NCBI GenBank assembly: GCA_910575245.1
Contig: CAJTEN010000001.1
Span: forward strand, 495,507-559,506
Source of the DNA: Clostridia bacterium
GTDB taxonomy: Bacteria; Bacillota; Clostridia; Lachnospirales; Lachnospiraceae
Direction of reading: 5' to 3'
Length of the DNA stretch: 64,000 nt
Shown here: positions 44,892 to 54,180 of the stretch, in pieces
Layout: each line of letters opens with the position of its first letter
Position numbering within the stretch: position 1 is the stretch's first letter
Notes under the pieces: generated by a model
Told to the model about the DNA's origin: nothing
The model's database searches: none
The model's input: the letters and a program-made list of their open reading frames with translations, nothing else
Made by a program: the position numbers and the translations under genes

Positions 44892-46493
44892 TTATGTCCT
44901 GTATTCAATAATCTTGCAGTTATGTTTTCTGCTGCCGGAGAGGGCATCTTTTTCATAGGTGATTCCCACCAGCAAAACAGGGCATCCAAGGTTTTTCAAA
45001 GCGTCCGGATATCTTTTTTGTAGAATCTGGGCAATTGCTCCCTCGGCGGATTTGTTCCACTTCAACTCAATCACCAAAGCCGGCCAGTCGGAGTCGTGAC
45101 GAGGGATATATACAACATCAGCATAGCCGTCTCCGGCAGGCAGTTCTTCCCATTGAAGATAGTGATCCCTGTAAGTGTAATAAGCAAGCTTAACCACACT
45201 GCGCAGACTGTCCTCCCTGTTATAGTGCAAGGGCGCCGTTTCCTCAGCATGTACTCTCTCGATCTGCGCCGCCACTGCATCTTCTTTCTTTTGAAGCGTG
45301 TCCAGAAAAAGCTGCTCACTCTGTTTAAGCCGCTTTAGCGTTTCTTCATGCTTCACTTCGCGTATGGATCTTTGAAATTCTAGTTTAATCTCTTCATTTG
45401 GAATCTGAACAGTCTTCGTTTCTGAGTCATAGGCCAGATATCCAAAATGGACGAGGAGAGTCAGAATATCGTCTTTTCCCCTGAAAGTTTTCAGATCATT
45501 TGCGAAACCAGTTGTATTGATTTTCACATCCACACCGCCGATTAATTCGGCAATTGTTTTCGACAGACCGTTGTAGTCCTGGCTGATATAATCCATTAGA
45601 CTTTCGGCAGCCGATGTCTCTGTCCAATAAGAATCAAAATCCTCATTCCGAATGGCTTTCATGACTGAATTGGGATTATAGACCGATCCGACACTCTTAA
45701 AATGATATCCGTCATACCAACGTTTCATTGACTGGAAGCTGATATCTTTTTCTGCACATAGTTCCCTGACTTCCGATTCTGTAAAGCCAACATACGGCCC
45801 GAACTGGCGAGGTTTGATCATAGAAAACTCTTCAAAATCTGAAATGGCCGATTGGGATCCATCCTTCTTAATCGGCAGGATACCGGTCATGTAAGCGGCA
45901 GCAACCGCTCTGGGAGTAAAGTTTGTGTTCTTGAACCAGCCTCTAAGCAGATTAAGATAAGCCTGCTGAGCAGCTTCGTCCTCCTTAGCCTCGCGGATCA
46001 TGGCATCCCATTCATCAATAATGAATATAAATTGCCTGCCGCCATGCCGCTCTACGTATCGAATGATACAATCGTTCAGGCTCCTCTCAGCGGCGAGTTC
46101 GGGATCCATGGATTTCAGTTCATCGTGAATGGCTTCCACGATCATATCCGGGACAAGATCCAGAGGCTTTTTCTTTCGCTTCATGTCAGAGATGAAGCCC
46201 GTTATGTCTAAGCAAATTACATTATACTGATTCAGGTGTCTGCCATAATCCTGCATTTCGGCGATTTCCTTATCATCGAACAGACTGTGAGAATTGCAGG
46301 AGCAATCGTAATAGGCACTGAGCATTTTAGCGGCAAAAGATTTGCCGAAACGGCGTGGCCTGCTGATACATACCAGACTGTCAGAACTGCCTATTCTATG
46401 ATTCATCAGCCCAATCAGGCCGGTTTTGTCAATATAATCTCCACGGCAGATCTTCTCGAATCCGCTGTTTCCTGGATTAACGTATATACCCAT
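44892..46493 (-). CDS. AAA-ATPase-like/PD-(D/E)XK nuclease-like protein
   Basis: A 533-residue protein with the AAA-ATPase_like plus DUF1703 layout seen in many gut Firmicutes and Bacteroidetes. Near residue 45, SRPRRFGKSFAAKML is the phosphate loop, and FIIDEWDAMIREA the acidic ATPase motif. The C-terminal domain has ADVVYIPRHDSDWPALVIELKWNKS, matching the D...ExK of PD-(D/E)XK nucleases. AAGGAG lies seven bases before the ATG. Such proteins are often multi-copy and of unknown role; defence or mobile-element functions are suspected. It is next to the compositional boundary of the island. Confidence 0.85.
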   Translation of the reverse strand: MGIYVNPGNSGFEKICRGDYIDKTGLIGLMNHRIGSSDSLVCISRPRRFGKSFAAKMLSAYYDCSCNSHSLFDDKEIAEMQDYGRHLNQYNVICLDITGFISDMKRKKKPLDLVPDMIVEAIHDELKSMDPELAAERSLNDCIIRYVERHGGRQFIFIIDEWDAMIREAKEDEAAQQAYLNLLRGWFKNTNFTPRAVAAAYMTGILPIKKDGSQSAISDFEEFSMIKPRQFGPYVGFTESEVRELCAEKDISFQSMKRWYDGYHFKSVGSVYNPNSVMKAIRNEDFDSYWTETSAAESLMDYISQDYNGLSKTIAELIGGVDVKINTTGFANDLKTFRGKDDILTLLVHFGYLAYDSETKTVQIPNEEIKLEFQRSIREVKHEETLKRLKQSEQLFLDTLQKKEDAVAAQIERVHAEETAPLHYNREDSLRSVVKLAYYTYRDHYLQWEELPAGDGYADVVYIPRHDSDWPALVIELKWNKSAEGAIAQILQKRYPDALKNLGCPVLLVGITYEKDALSGSRKHNCKIIEYRT

Positions 46494-46717
46494 TGAGAGA
46501 CTCCTTCAGAAGCTTTTTTTGGACAGACAGATTTTTTTATGCCTGATTCCATTTCAGCCTAAACGATACGATTCTGAAAGTCAAGTGAATATGATGGATT
46601 TATGGAGGAGGGATGATTGGCTGGAAACAAGGGAGGGCACGTGCTTTGGCGCTATATTTGATATGGATTGGAATGAACTTGTAACATGATAAAAAATAAT
46701 GTTTTAAAAATATAACA

Positions 46718-46746
46718 TTTCAAGTTGGCATGGTATTTTTTATGAT
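46718..46746 (+). promoter_or_regulatory. Candidate promoter of the XRE/ImmA pair
   Basis: TTTCAA, a 17-base spacer and TATGAT; the -35 is weak. Just upstream AATGTT and AACATT form an inverted repeat (about 46698-46719), a possible operator for the XRE protein. The region 46493-46717 is otherwise AT-rich without a gene. Confidence 0.4.
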
Positions 46747-46778
46747 AGAATCAAAGTATGCAGAATGGAGGGATGATC

Positions 46779-47111
46779 ATGAATGAAGTGTTAGGAGAGC
46801 GTATTAAGGCGTTAAGAAATGCGAAAAACTTTACGCAGGAGCAGATTGCCGATCAAATTGGTGTAAGCAGACAAAAGTATGCGCGTATCGAGAGTGGGAC
46901 TAATAGCATTACATTGGATATTCTGTCTAAGATTGCGGAAGTGCTGGATGTAACAGTGGGGGATATTACAAGAATACTTGATGAGACTCCGGTTGTTGAA
47001 CATAGGGTGGGAGAGAAAGGAAATTCCTCGGGCAAGATATTTGAAATGCTCGATTTCTTCTATGCAAACAAACATCTGTATACAAAGCTTCAGCATGACG
47101 ATATGGCATAG
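46779..47111 (+). CDS. XRE-family helix-turn-helix regulator
   Basis: A 110-residue DNA-binding protein. ATG 46779 has GGAGGG six bases upstream. The HTH (residues ~8-60, LRNAKNFTQEQIADQIGVSRQKYARIESG) is followed by a helical tail (DFFYANKHLYTKLQ). It pairs with an ImmA-like metallopeptidase gene, with an 11-base gap, as in the ImmR/ImmA module of ICEBs1 and phages. There the peptidase cleaves the repressor to derepress a mobile element. It is the first gene of the AT-rich region. Confidence 0.88.
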   Translation: MNEVLGERIKALRNAKNFTQEQIADQIGVSRQKYARIESGTNSITLDILSKIAEVLDVTVGDITRILDETPVVEHRVGEKGNSSGKIFEMLDFFYANKHLYTKLQHDDMA

Positions 47112-47121
47112 AGGAGGACAT

Positions 47122-47595
47122 ATGCAGGATAGCAGAAGAAGAGAAATTCGAATACAGGCGGATGCGTTCAGAGAAAACTGTAAAGTCAGTGGTTACGGTA
47201 TTGTTGACTTATTCAAGGATTGTGGAAGAATTGGATTCAAGTTGTTGCGTTATCCTCTTGGAGAAGCGGCCGATCTTGGATTTACATTGATGAAAGATAA
47301 TGACATAGTAATTTTTACAAATACTTGCAGCCGCTTATCGAGAGAGATATTTACTCTGGCGCATGAGATCGGCCATGTGATTCTTCATTTGGAGAATGCT
47401 TTATCATTTATTGACAATAATTTGACTGTTTCGGGCGGAAGCACAGACGAAAAAGAGCAGGAGGCAAATTACTTTGCAGCCTGTTTATTGATGCCTGATG
47501 ACGAAGTAGATAGATTTTTAGATTTGAAATTAGTGTGTCCGTATTATGGGACAGGTTATAAATATAATATTAGGTATGGAAGAAACAGGGAGTAG
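47122..47595 (+). CDS. ImmA/IrrE-family metallopeptidase, C-terminus probably truncated
   Basis: A 157-residue protein with GAGGAGG four bases before ATG 47122. The zinc motif HEIGH is at residues 81-85 (LAHEIGHVIL), with Glu in KEQEANYFAACLLMP as third ligand. In the family a C-terminal segment with a helical region usually follows this. Here the chain turns to DLKLVCPYYGTGYKYNIRYG and stops, which does not look family-like. A frameshift or deletion near 47,520 is likely, so it may be inactive. It could still cleave the adjacent XRE protein. Confidence 0.72.
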   Translation: MQDSRRREIRIQADAFRENCKVSGYGIVDLFKDCGRIGFKLLRYPLGEAADLGFTLMKDNDIVIFTNTCSRLSREIFTLAHEIGHVILHLENALSFIDNNLTVSGGSTDEKEQEANYFAACLLMPDDEVDRFLDLKLVCPYYGTGYKYNIRYGRNRE

Positions 47596-47944
47596 CAAAT
47601 TTACAATTGAGATGCCTGGAGCTAATTCATCTAGTTGAATAAAAATTGCAGGAGCATGTATACAAGATATATTTTTAGGGTGCTTATACAATGACCTTGT
47701 GGTACAATGACTAATAGATTATTGTTACTTAATTTGGACTTTATCTATGAGGAACTGAAATAAAAATAAGCTGTCAAACGCTATGGACTATATTTACAGA
47801 ATCAAAACGAGTAAGTTAAGATTCTAAAAATATTAAATTATGTCAGGGTTGATGACAAAAAATTAAATAAAGGACAAGAGATATCTATGTTGGTTGTTTT
47901 GAGGATTTGTAAATATTTTAATTGTAATATGGAAGATATTTGTG
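47596..47944. other. AT-rich gap before the Ssp-like operon
   Basis: About 350 bases of AT-rich sequence with no supported gene. TACAATGAC appears twice near 47685-47715, and the operon's promoter presumably lies in this gap. I could not place a clear -35/-10 pair. Confidence 0.5.
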
Positions 47945-49708
47945 ATGGATGAAGGCTGGCTGGATATTAGAGAGTATATGATAGAAAGAATATGCCCTAA
48001 GTGCAGGGTTCCGATGAATGGTGAAAAGTGTATAAAATCTAATTGTGGTTGTGCTACCAAAATGTCTTCCACAATTTACTGGTGTGACGAGTGTAACATA
48101 CCTATTTTTGAGAATGTTTGTTCCACCTGTGGAACGAAGGGAAAATATATTTCAACAGATATACGTCCTGTTTTTCCGGAAGAAAACGCGTTGATTTCTA
48201 TTATTTTAGCGGACGATCCTGCTAAATATCAGGAGTCATCAGTTTGGTATGGCAGTGGAGCATATATAGTAGATGGGAAAAAAGTAAAGATTTCTGTTAC
48301 TAAAATAAATAAATTATCAATTGAAGAGATAAAGCGAATCAAGGAAAAATATGATTTGTTTACAGGAAAAAGGGATTATACATTTTTTAACGAGTCTGTA
48401 GAAAGGTTTATACAAGCAAATACAGACAGATATAACTACATAACAGAAGAAGCCGTTCACTTTGTTCAACAGTACAAGAATAAATACACAGTTGAAGATA
48501 TGATGGTTTCATTTAGTGGAGGAAAGGATTCTACAGTTACTTCTCATATTGTCAATAAAGCTTTGGGAACCAATAAAGTTCTGCATGTATTTGGGGATAC
48601 GACACTGGAATTTCCATATACGCTTGAGTATAAGAAGCGTTTTAGTAAAAATGAGGAATCGCAAGGGGTTAGAGTTCTTACCGCTAAGAATAGAGAGAAG
48701 AATTTTGAAGAACTATGCGAGATAGTCGGACCCCCGAGTAGAGTTATGAGATGGTGCTGCACGGTATTTAAAACCGGAGCAATTCAAAAAACGATTTCAT
48801 CTGCATTTAAAGATAAGAATAATATCTTGAGCTTCCAGGGAATCCGGCATAACGAATCATTAAGTAGAAGCAAGTATGAAAGAGAGAGCGAAAGTCCCAA
48901 AATTTCAAAGCAGACGGTAGTTTCTCCGATTATCGATTGGTTTGATTTTGATGTATGGTTATATATATTAACAACAAAGATTGATTTTAATTTTGCATAT
49001 AGACTCGGATGGACACGAATTGGCTGCTGGTGCTGTCCGAATAATGGTGGCTGGTCAGAATTCCTTGCTAAAGTTCATATGTATGATCAGTATTCACATT
49101 GGCATGCGTTGCTTGTAAATTTCGCAAAACAAATAGGGAAGCCAGATCCAGAAGCATATGTAGATGAAGGAGGATGGAAAGCGAGACAAGGGGGAAATGG
49201 ACTTGCGGCAGCTCAGACATCAATCGTTTCATTTGAGCCATGTGCAACAGATGAGAGGGCTTTTAATTATGATTTACAGCGGCCAATAACAGAGGAATTA
49301 TATGAGCTGTTCAAACCGTTTGGCTATATTAATAAAGAACTGGGAAATAAGCGACTTGGTGAAATATATGTGATGAATAAGGCCGGTAAAGTGGTTTTGA
49401 TTCTTCAAGGTCGAATTGGCAGTACAAGGCTAAAGGTAATCATAAAAGATATTCATATAGCAAAAGCAAAAACATTGTCGATTGCAGAGGGAAAAGTTCA
49501 ATGCCAGCTTACGAAATATCAAATGTGTTTGGGATGTAAAGCATGTGAAAGTGTATGTAGATTTGATGCTATTAATGTTAAGGATGATGGAACTGGTAAA
49601 ATTTTTTATTCGATAGATAATGGCAAGTGTAAGAGATGTACAGAATGTGTAGGACATTTCGATGCGGGATGTTATATGAAAAAAGTATTACGTATAAAGA
49701 GGTCATAG
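47945..49708 (+). CDS. SspD/DndC-like PAPS reductase-ferredoxin fusion
   Basis: The PAPS-reductase/ATP-pyrophosphatase component of a DNA phosphorothioation system, by family resemblance. Of 588 residues, the N-terminus has two zinc-ribbon-like groups (CPKC..., CGC; CDEC...CSTCG). The PP-loop SGGKDS is at 191-196, with RWCCTVFKTG nearby. A C-terminal ferredoxin-like part has CLGCKACESVC (~528-538) and a second cluster CKRC...C (~563-580), likely binding 4Fe-4S. DndC needs an Fe-S cluster, but a full ferredoxin tail is less common. GTG 47942/ATG 47945 is the most upstream start; ATG near 47978 is possible. The next gene starts two bases after this stop. Confidence 0.83.
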   Translation: MDEGWLDIREYMIERICPKCRVPMNGEKCIKSNCGCATKMSSTIYWCDECNIPIFENVCSTCGTKGKYISTDIRPVFPEENALISIILADDPAKYQESSVWYGSGAYIVDGKKVKISVTKINKLSIEEIKRIKEKYDLFTGKRDYTFFNESVERFIQANTDRYNYITEEAVHFVQQYKNKYTVEDMMVSFSGGKDSTVTSHIVNKALGTNKVLHVFGDTTLEFPYTLEYKKRFSKNEESQGVRVLTAKNREKNFEELCEIVGPPSRVMRWCCTVFKTGAIQKTISSAFKDKNNILSFQGIRHNESLSRSKYERESESPKISKQTVVSPIIDWFDFDVWLYILTTKIDFNFAYRLGWTRIGCWCCPNNGGWSEFLAKVHMYDQYSHWHALLVNFAKQIGKPDPEAYVDEGGWKARQGGNGLAAAQTSIVSFEPCATDERAFNYDLQRPITEELYELFKPFGYINKELGNKRLGEIYVMNKAGKVVLILQGRIGSTRLKVIIKDIHIAKAKTLSIAEGKVQCQLTKYQMCLGCKACESVCRFDAINVKDDGTGKIFYSIDNGKCKRCTECVGHFDAGCYMKKVLRIKRS

Positions 49709-49709
49709 T

Positions 49710-50576
49710 ATGACAATGAAAAAAGTTAAATTTAAATTGCAGGGTCATGAAAAGTTTCCTTTGAGGGAAGGATGGATTAACAAGGCGCTCATGATAATTC
49801 TCGATACACCAGATGCCTTTTTAAGAAAAGATGCTACAGATATGTTCGGAATCGGTAGTAATATGGTTAAGTCTCTCAGATATTGGATGAGAGCTTTTGG
49901 TTTGACAATTGAAAAAGGTTCGTCAGGAGCTGAATTGACAGATATAGGAAAGCTTATTGTCAAATACGATCCATATTTGGAAAATCCTTTTACTTTATGG
50001 ATTATGCATTCTTGCATTTCGAAAAACAAAGAAGAGGCAACAACTTGGTTTATGTATTTTAATCATTGTGATGCAGATGATCTGAAAAAGAGTGAGATAG
50101 AAACGATTCTGTTAAGAGAAGTGAAGAAATATGTTTCCGGCCAAAATTTTTCTGAAAAGTCATTAAGTAATGATGTGGATGTGCTGCTTAATATGTATAG
50201 TAAGAATAAAGAAAAAGCAGATCCGGAAGATAGAAGTATTTGTCCGTTTTCTCAGTTGGCTTTAATAAAAAATATGGGCGGAAAATATATTAAAAATCGT
50301 CCAAACAAGAAAACTTTTTCAGAAATGATAGTGTTATATGAACTGGTTCTTATGTCAAAAGATTCAGAAGGTATTTCTATTGAGAAGGCAGTCCATGGAG
50401 AAAATGGATTGGCCAATATTTATAATTTGACAAGTGTAATGGCGAATGATTATTTCGACAGATTAGATGCTGCAGGATATATACATGTTGATAGGACGGC
50501 CGGCCTTGATATGATTTATCTTGTTAATAAAATGGAAGCAACAGATGTATTGGAATATTATTATAAAAAATGCTAG
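49710..50576 (+). CDS. DUF4007 protein (SspB-like)
   Basis: A 288-residue protein resembling DUF4007, the family I associate with SspB, which is reported as a DNA nickase in the Ssp phosphorothioation system. It begins GHEKFPLREGWINKAL, followed by DATDMFGIGSNMVKSLRYWMRAFGL (helix-turn-helix-like), then an Lys-rich part and a C-terminal region with YNLTSVMANDYFDRLDAAGYIHVDR. I see no classical nuclease motif. It overlaps the next gene's frame and follows the PAPS-reductase gene by one base, so it is tightly coupled. Assigned from family resemblance plus operon context. Confidence 0.78.
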   Translation: MTMKKVKFKLQGHEKFPLREGWINKALMIILDTPDAFLRKDATDMFGIGSNMVKSLRYWMRAFGLTIEKGSSGAELTDIGKLIVKYDPYLENPFTLWIMHSCISKNKEEATTWFMYFNHCDADDLKKSEIETILLREVKKYVSGQNFSEKSLSNDVDVLLNMYSKNKEKADPEDRSICPFSQLALIKNMGGKYIKNRPNKKTFSEMIVLYELVLMSKDSEGISIEKAVHGENGLANIYNLTSVMANDYFDRLDAAGYIHVDRTAGLDMIYLVNKMEATDVLEYYYKKC

Positions 50577-50587
50577 TAGGTGATCGA

Positions 50588-53500
50588 ATGGGAAAGATTG
50601 ATTCGTTAAAGGAGATAATAAAGTTTAACAGTAATTTCAAGACAGCAATAAACCTATATTTGAGTCTAAATAAGCCTGATAAAGTATTGGGATATATACC
50701 GACGAAATCATCTGTTAGCTTTATGAGTGAATATGCTGAGGCTGTCTTAGAAAACAAAGAGCAGGCGACGTTATTAATTGGCCCTTATGGTAAAGGCAAG
50801 TCCCATTTGCTCTTAGTTTTTCTTGCCGTGCTATCTCTTGGTAGGACATCGGAGAATGAGGAAATAATTGGTGAGCTTATTAGCAAGATAGGGAAAGTGG
50901 ATGAAGTAGGAGAAAATGTTGCTAATCAAATAAAGAAAGTGTGGAATAGAAAGAAATTTCTTCCAGTATTGATTACGGATACCACAGGTGATTTGCATCA
51001 GGCATTTCTGTATGGATTGAATGATGCGCTAAAGCGAGAGGGATTATTAGATTTGATCCCGGATACATATTATTCAATTGCATTAGAGAGAATTGATGAT
51101 TGGGAGAAAAATTATTTTGATACTTATGAAGTATTTGAACGAGAGCTATTGCAATATGGAGTAACCATGTCTGGACTTAAGGCTGATTTGAAATTGTATT
51201 CAAAAGAAGCCTTGGAGCTTTTCAAATCTATTTATCCAAAAGTTACAGCAGGAAGTGAGTTTAATCCGTTGGTGGTATCAGACGTGCTGCCTTTATACAA
51301 GAGTACAAGTGAAAAACTTGTAGAGGAATATGAGTACAGTGGGATTTATATTGTATTTGATGAGTTCAGCAAGTTCATTGAAAGTCAAAATGGAATGGCT
51401 GTCGGTACAAACATGAAATTGCTGCAGGATATTTGCGAGTTGGCGACAGATTCACAGAATGCTCAAGTGTATTTTACGATGGTTGCACACAAGAGTATAA
51501 AAGAATATGGAAAGTATCTTTCGCAAGAAATTATTAATTCTTTTACGGGTATTGAAGGTAGAATTATTGAAAAATACTTTATTACTTCGTTTAAAAACAA
51601 TTATGAGCTGATCAAAAATGCGATTATAAAGAAAGAAGATGCACTTAGTGATATTCCTCATTATGAAATAATTCTTGGATCATCTGCGCGTCAGGAATAC
51701 TATCAATTACCGGCATTTAAAAGTAATTTTGTTGAAAATGAATTTGATAGTATTATATTACAAGGATGCTATCCATTAAATCCAGTTGCGTCATATTTAT
51801 TACTGAATGTAAGTGAAAAAATTGCGCAAAATGAGAGGACATTATTTACATTTATTTCAAATGACGAACCTCATAGCATGGCCAGATTTGTATCGGAACA
51901 TTCTAAAGAAATGGAATGGAGTATTGGAGCGGATCTTATCTATGATTATTTTAGCTTTTTGTTAAAAAAAGAAGTATCGAATGAGTATGTTCACAATATT
52001 TGGTTAAGTGCAGAATATGCAATTGAAAAATGTGAGTCGCAAGATCAGAAAAAAATTATTAAAGCGCTGGCAGTTGTTTTGATTGTGAATAAAGAGGATG
52101 AAATACCTGCAACGGATAAATATCTTAGATTATCTATAAATGCAGTAGACAGTGCTCAAGCAATTAAAGAACTCGAAGAAAAACAGCTTATTTATAAAAA
52201 AAGTGCCACAGACAGTTTTGTATTTAAAACAAGAGCCGGTTCCGAGTTAAGATCAGAGGTAAAGCGTCAAAGAGCGATTAAGGGTGATAATGTTAATTTT
52301 TCGAAAGCATTATTGGATGTTACAGGAAAATATTATGTCATTCCACGTAAATATAATACGGTACATATGATGACGCGTTTTTTTGTGAATCAGTATATGA
52401 ATGTAGAAGACTTCTTGAATATTGATTCTGCAAAAGCTTTACTGGGTGATTGTGCCGGAGATGGTAAAGTTATTACATTGTTTAGTTTCACAGAAATAAA
52501 GCAAGAAGTGGTAAAGAAACATTTTCTTGCTCTTGCAGAGCCGCGACTGGTTGTTGTTTGCCCTGAGAGGGGATTAAAGGCTCAGAAGCAATTAAAGGAT
52601 TACGAAATCATTCAGGAGTTACGGGATAATCAGACATTTACTTCGAATAATGAGATCTTGAAGAGAGAGTTACCTTTATTGGTAGAAGATTTGACCGCTG
52701 AATTGGAGTCGTTAATAGGTGAAGTATATGAGGATGATCCAGGCACAAGCGTTTTATATTTTGACGGAGAAAAAGTAAAGAATGTAAAGGCTGGGAAGGA
52801 GGAAGCAGCAGTAAATGAATGTTGTGGGAATGTATTTACGAGAACTCCGGTAATCAATAATGAGATGGTCAATCGTTCTGTCATAGGCACGGCTCAGACA
52901 AGAAAAGCAAGAAATAATATTATTCAAGCATTGTTGTCTCATACAGATACAAAGGAATTTTACGAAGGTTCTAATCAGGAAGCCACTATTTACAGATCAC
53001 TTTTTTGCGTAACCAACATTATCGACAATTCGCCGGCCGATAACGTAAGAGATATGTTACAAGAGATAAATGGATTTGTGGATTCCTGTTCTGATACAAA
53101 AGTCTCGTTAGCGGTACTACTTACCAAATTGACATCAGAGCCATATGGTATGAGATCTGGTTTGGTTCCTTTCTATTTGGCATATATTCTTGCAAACAGG
53201 CGTGAGGATATTATTGTATATTTTGCGGATAAAGAAATTCAGTTAAATGCAGATATTATTGTCAATATGTGCGAACAATCTGAGGATTATGCAATTTATG
53301 TTTCGAAAGAGGACTTGCAAAAAGAAAAATATATAAGCGAATTGAACATACTTTTTCAAGTGGAGGATAATCGAAATCTGTCGGCGAATAGAATAAAAAA
53401 TATTTTTATTTGCATGCAGAGATGGTTTAGAGCATTGCCTCAGGTTTCAAGAAATGCGATGAGCCTTGATCGGTATGTGGAATCAGAGGGCATGATTCGA

Positions 53501-54169
53501 GCAATGAGAGAGATTAAAAAGGCCATGCAAAGGGTGGAATTTAATCCATTTGAGAGTTTATTTGTAGAGTTTCCTGAAGCATTCAAGACTGAGTCTTTAG
53601 AAGAGGCATTTAAAGTAATAGATGAGTGTAAAACATATTATGATGATTATTTTGATTGGGTGCAAGCCGAGGCTGTATCAAAAATATATGAAGCATGGGG
53701 AGGAAAAAGAAAAAAAGATTTATTTCATTGTTTGAAGGAATGGTATGAAAATCAGAGTAAGAGATCTAAACAAGGATTGTACAATGGTCGAATGACTAAT
53801 TTTATGTCAGCGATTGAAACGATGGATGTATATAGTGATTCTGAAATTGCTAAAAAAATAGTTAAAGCAGTCACTGATGTATATATTGAAAACTGGAATA
53901 CCGGATCACTGGAAGAATTTGTAGAGGAATTGAATTCGATCAAGAAAGAAATTGAATCCATACAAGATGAAGCTTCAATAGGAGAAATGACACTTTCTTT
54001 TACACGGAGAAATGGAGAACTATTCGAAAAGACATATAGTCATGCCAGTGAAAGTACAGGAAGTGTACTTAGAAATATTATTGAGGACACTTTGGAAGAG
54101 TATGATGATCTAAGTGTAAATGACAGGGTTTCGATCTTATTGGAAATGATCGAGAAAATTACAAAGTAA
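50588..54169 (+). CDS. Large P-loop ATPase (SspC-like)
   Basis: A ~1193-residue ATPase. The phosphate loop is GPYGKGKSH (~65-73), with LLLVFLAVLSLG following. An acidic Walker B-like stretch is YIVFDEFSKFIE (~255-266). The Walker A form resembles BrxC/PglY-type ATPases. The remaining 900 residues are Lys/Glu-rich, with no nuclease motif I can see. In the Ssp system, SspC is an ATPase acting with the SspB nickase and SspD during modification. The start is ATG 50588 (AGGTGA upstream), or ATG 50570 overlapping the previous gene by seven bases. Confidence 0.75.
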   Translation: MGKIDSLKEIIKFNSNFKTAINLYLSLNKPDKVLGYIPTKSSVSFMSEYAEAVLENKEQATLLIGPYGKGKSHLLLVFLAVLSLGRTSENEEIIGELISKIGKVDEVGENVANQIKKVWNRKKFLPVLITDTTGDLHQAFLYGLNDALKREGLLDLIPDTYYSIALERIDDWEKNYFDTYEVFERELLQYGVTMSGLKADLKLYSKEALELFKSIYPKVTAGSEFNPLVVSDVLPLYKSTSEKLVEEYEYSGIYIVFDEFSKFIESQNGMAVGTNMKLLQDICELATDSQNAQVYFTMVAHKSIKEYGKYLSQEIINSFTGIEGRIIEKYFITSFKNNYELIKNAIIKKEDALSDIPHYEIILGSSARQEYYQLPAFKSNFVENEFDSIILQGCYPLNPVASYLLLNVSEKIAQNERTLFTFISNDEPHSMARFVSEHSKEMEWSIGADLIYDYFSFLLKKEVSNEYVHNIWLSAEYAIEKCESQDQKKIIKALAVVLIVNKEDEIPATDKYLRLSINAVDSAQAIKELEEKQLIYKKSATDSFVFKTRAGSELRSEVKRQRAIKGDNVNFSKALLDVTGKYYVIPRKYNTVHMMTRFFVNQYMNVEDFLNIDSAKALLGDCAGDGKVITLFSFTEIKQEVVKKHFLALAEPRLVVVCPERGLKAQKQLKDYEIIQELRDNQTFTSNNEILKRELPLLVEDLTAELESLIGEVYEDDPGTSVLYFDGEKVKNVKAGKEEAAVNECCGNVFTRTPVINNEMVNRSVIGTAQTRKARNNIIQALLSHTDTKEFYEGSNQEATIYRSLFCVTNIIDNSPADNVRDMLQEINGFVDSCSDTKVSLAVLLTKLTSEPYGMRSGLVPFYLAYILANRREDIIVYFADKEIQLNADIIVNMCEQSEDYAIYVSKEDLQKEKYISELNILFQVEDNRNLSANRIKNIFICMQRWFRALPQVSRNAMSLDRYVESEGMIRAMREIKKAMQRVEFNPFESLFVEFPEAFKTESLEEAFKVIDECKTYYDDYFDWVQAEAVSKIYEAWGGKRKKDLFHCLKEWYENQSKRSKQGLYNGRMTNFMSAIETMDVYSDSEIAKKIVKAVTDVYIENWNTGSLEEFVEELNSIKKEIESIQDEASIGEMTLSFTRRNGELFEKTYSHASESTGSVLRNIIEDTLEEYDDLSVNDRVSILLEMIEKITK

Positions 54170-54180
54170 GGACTGATGAT

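Noticed and set aside
43985..44989. 334-residue minus-strand open frame inside lysS
   Set aside because: Mirrors the tandem repeats and HD domain on the other strand; leucine-rich shadow.
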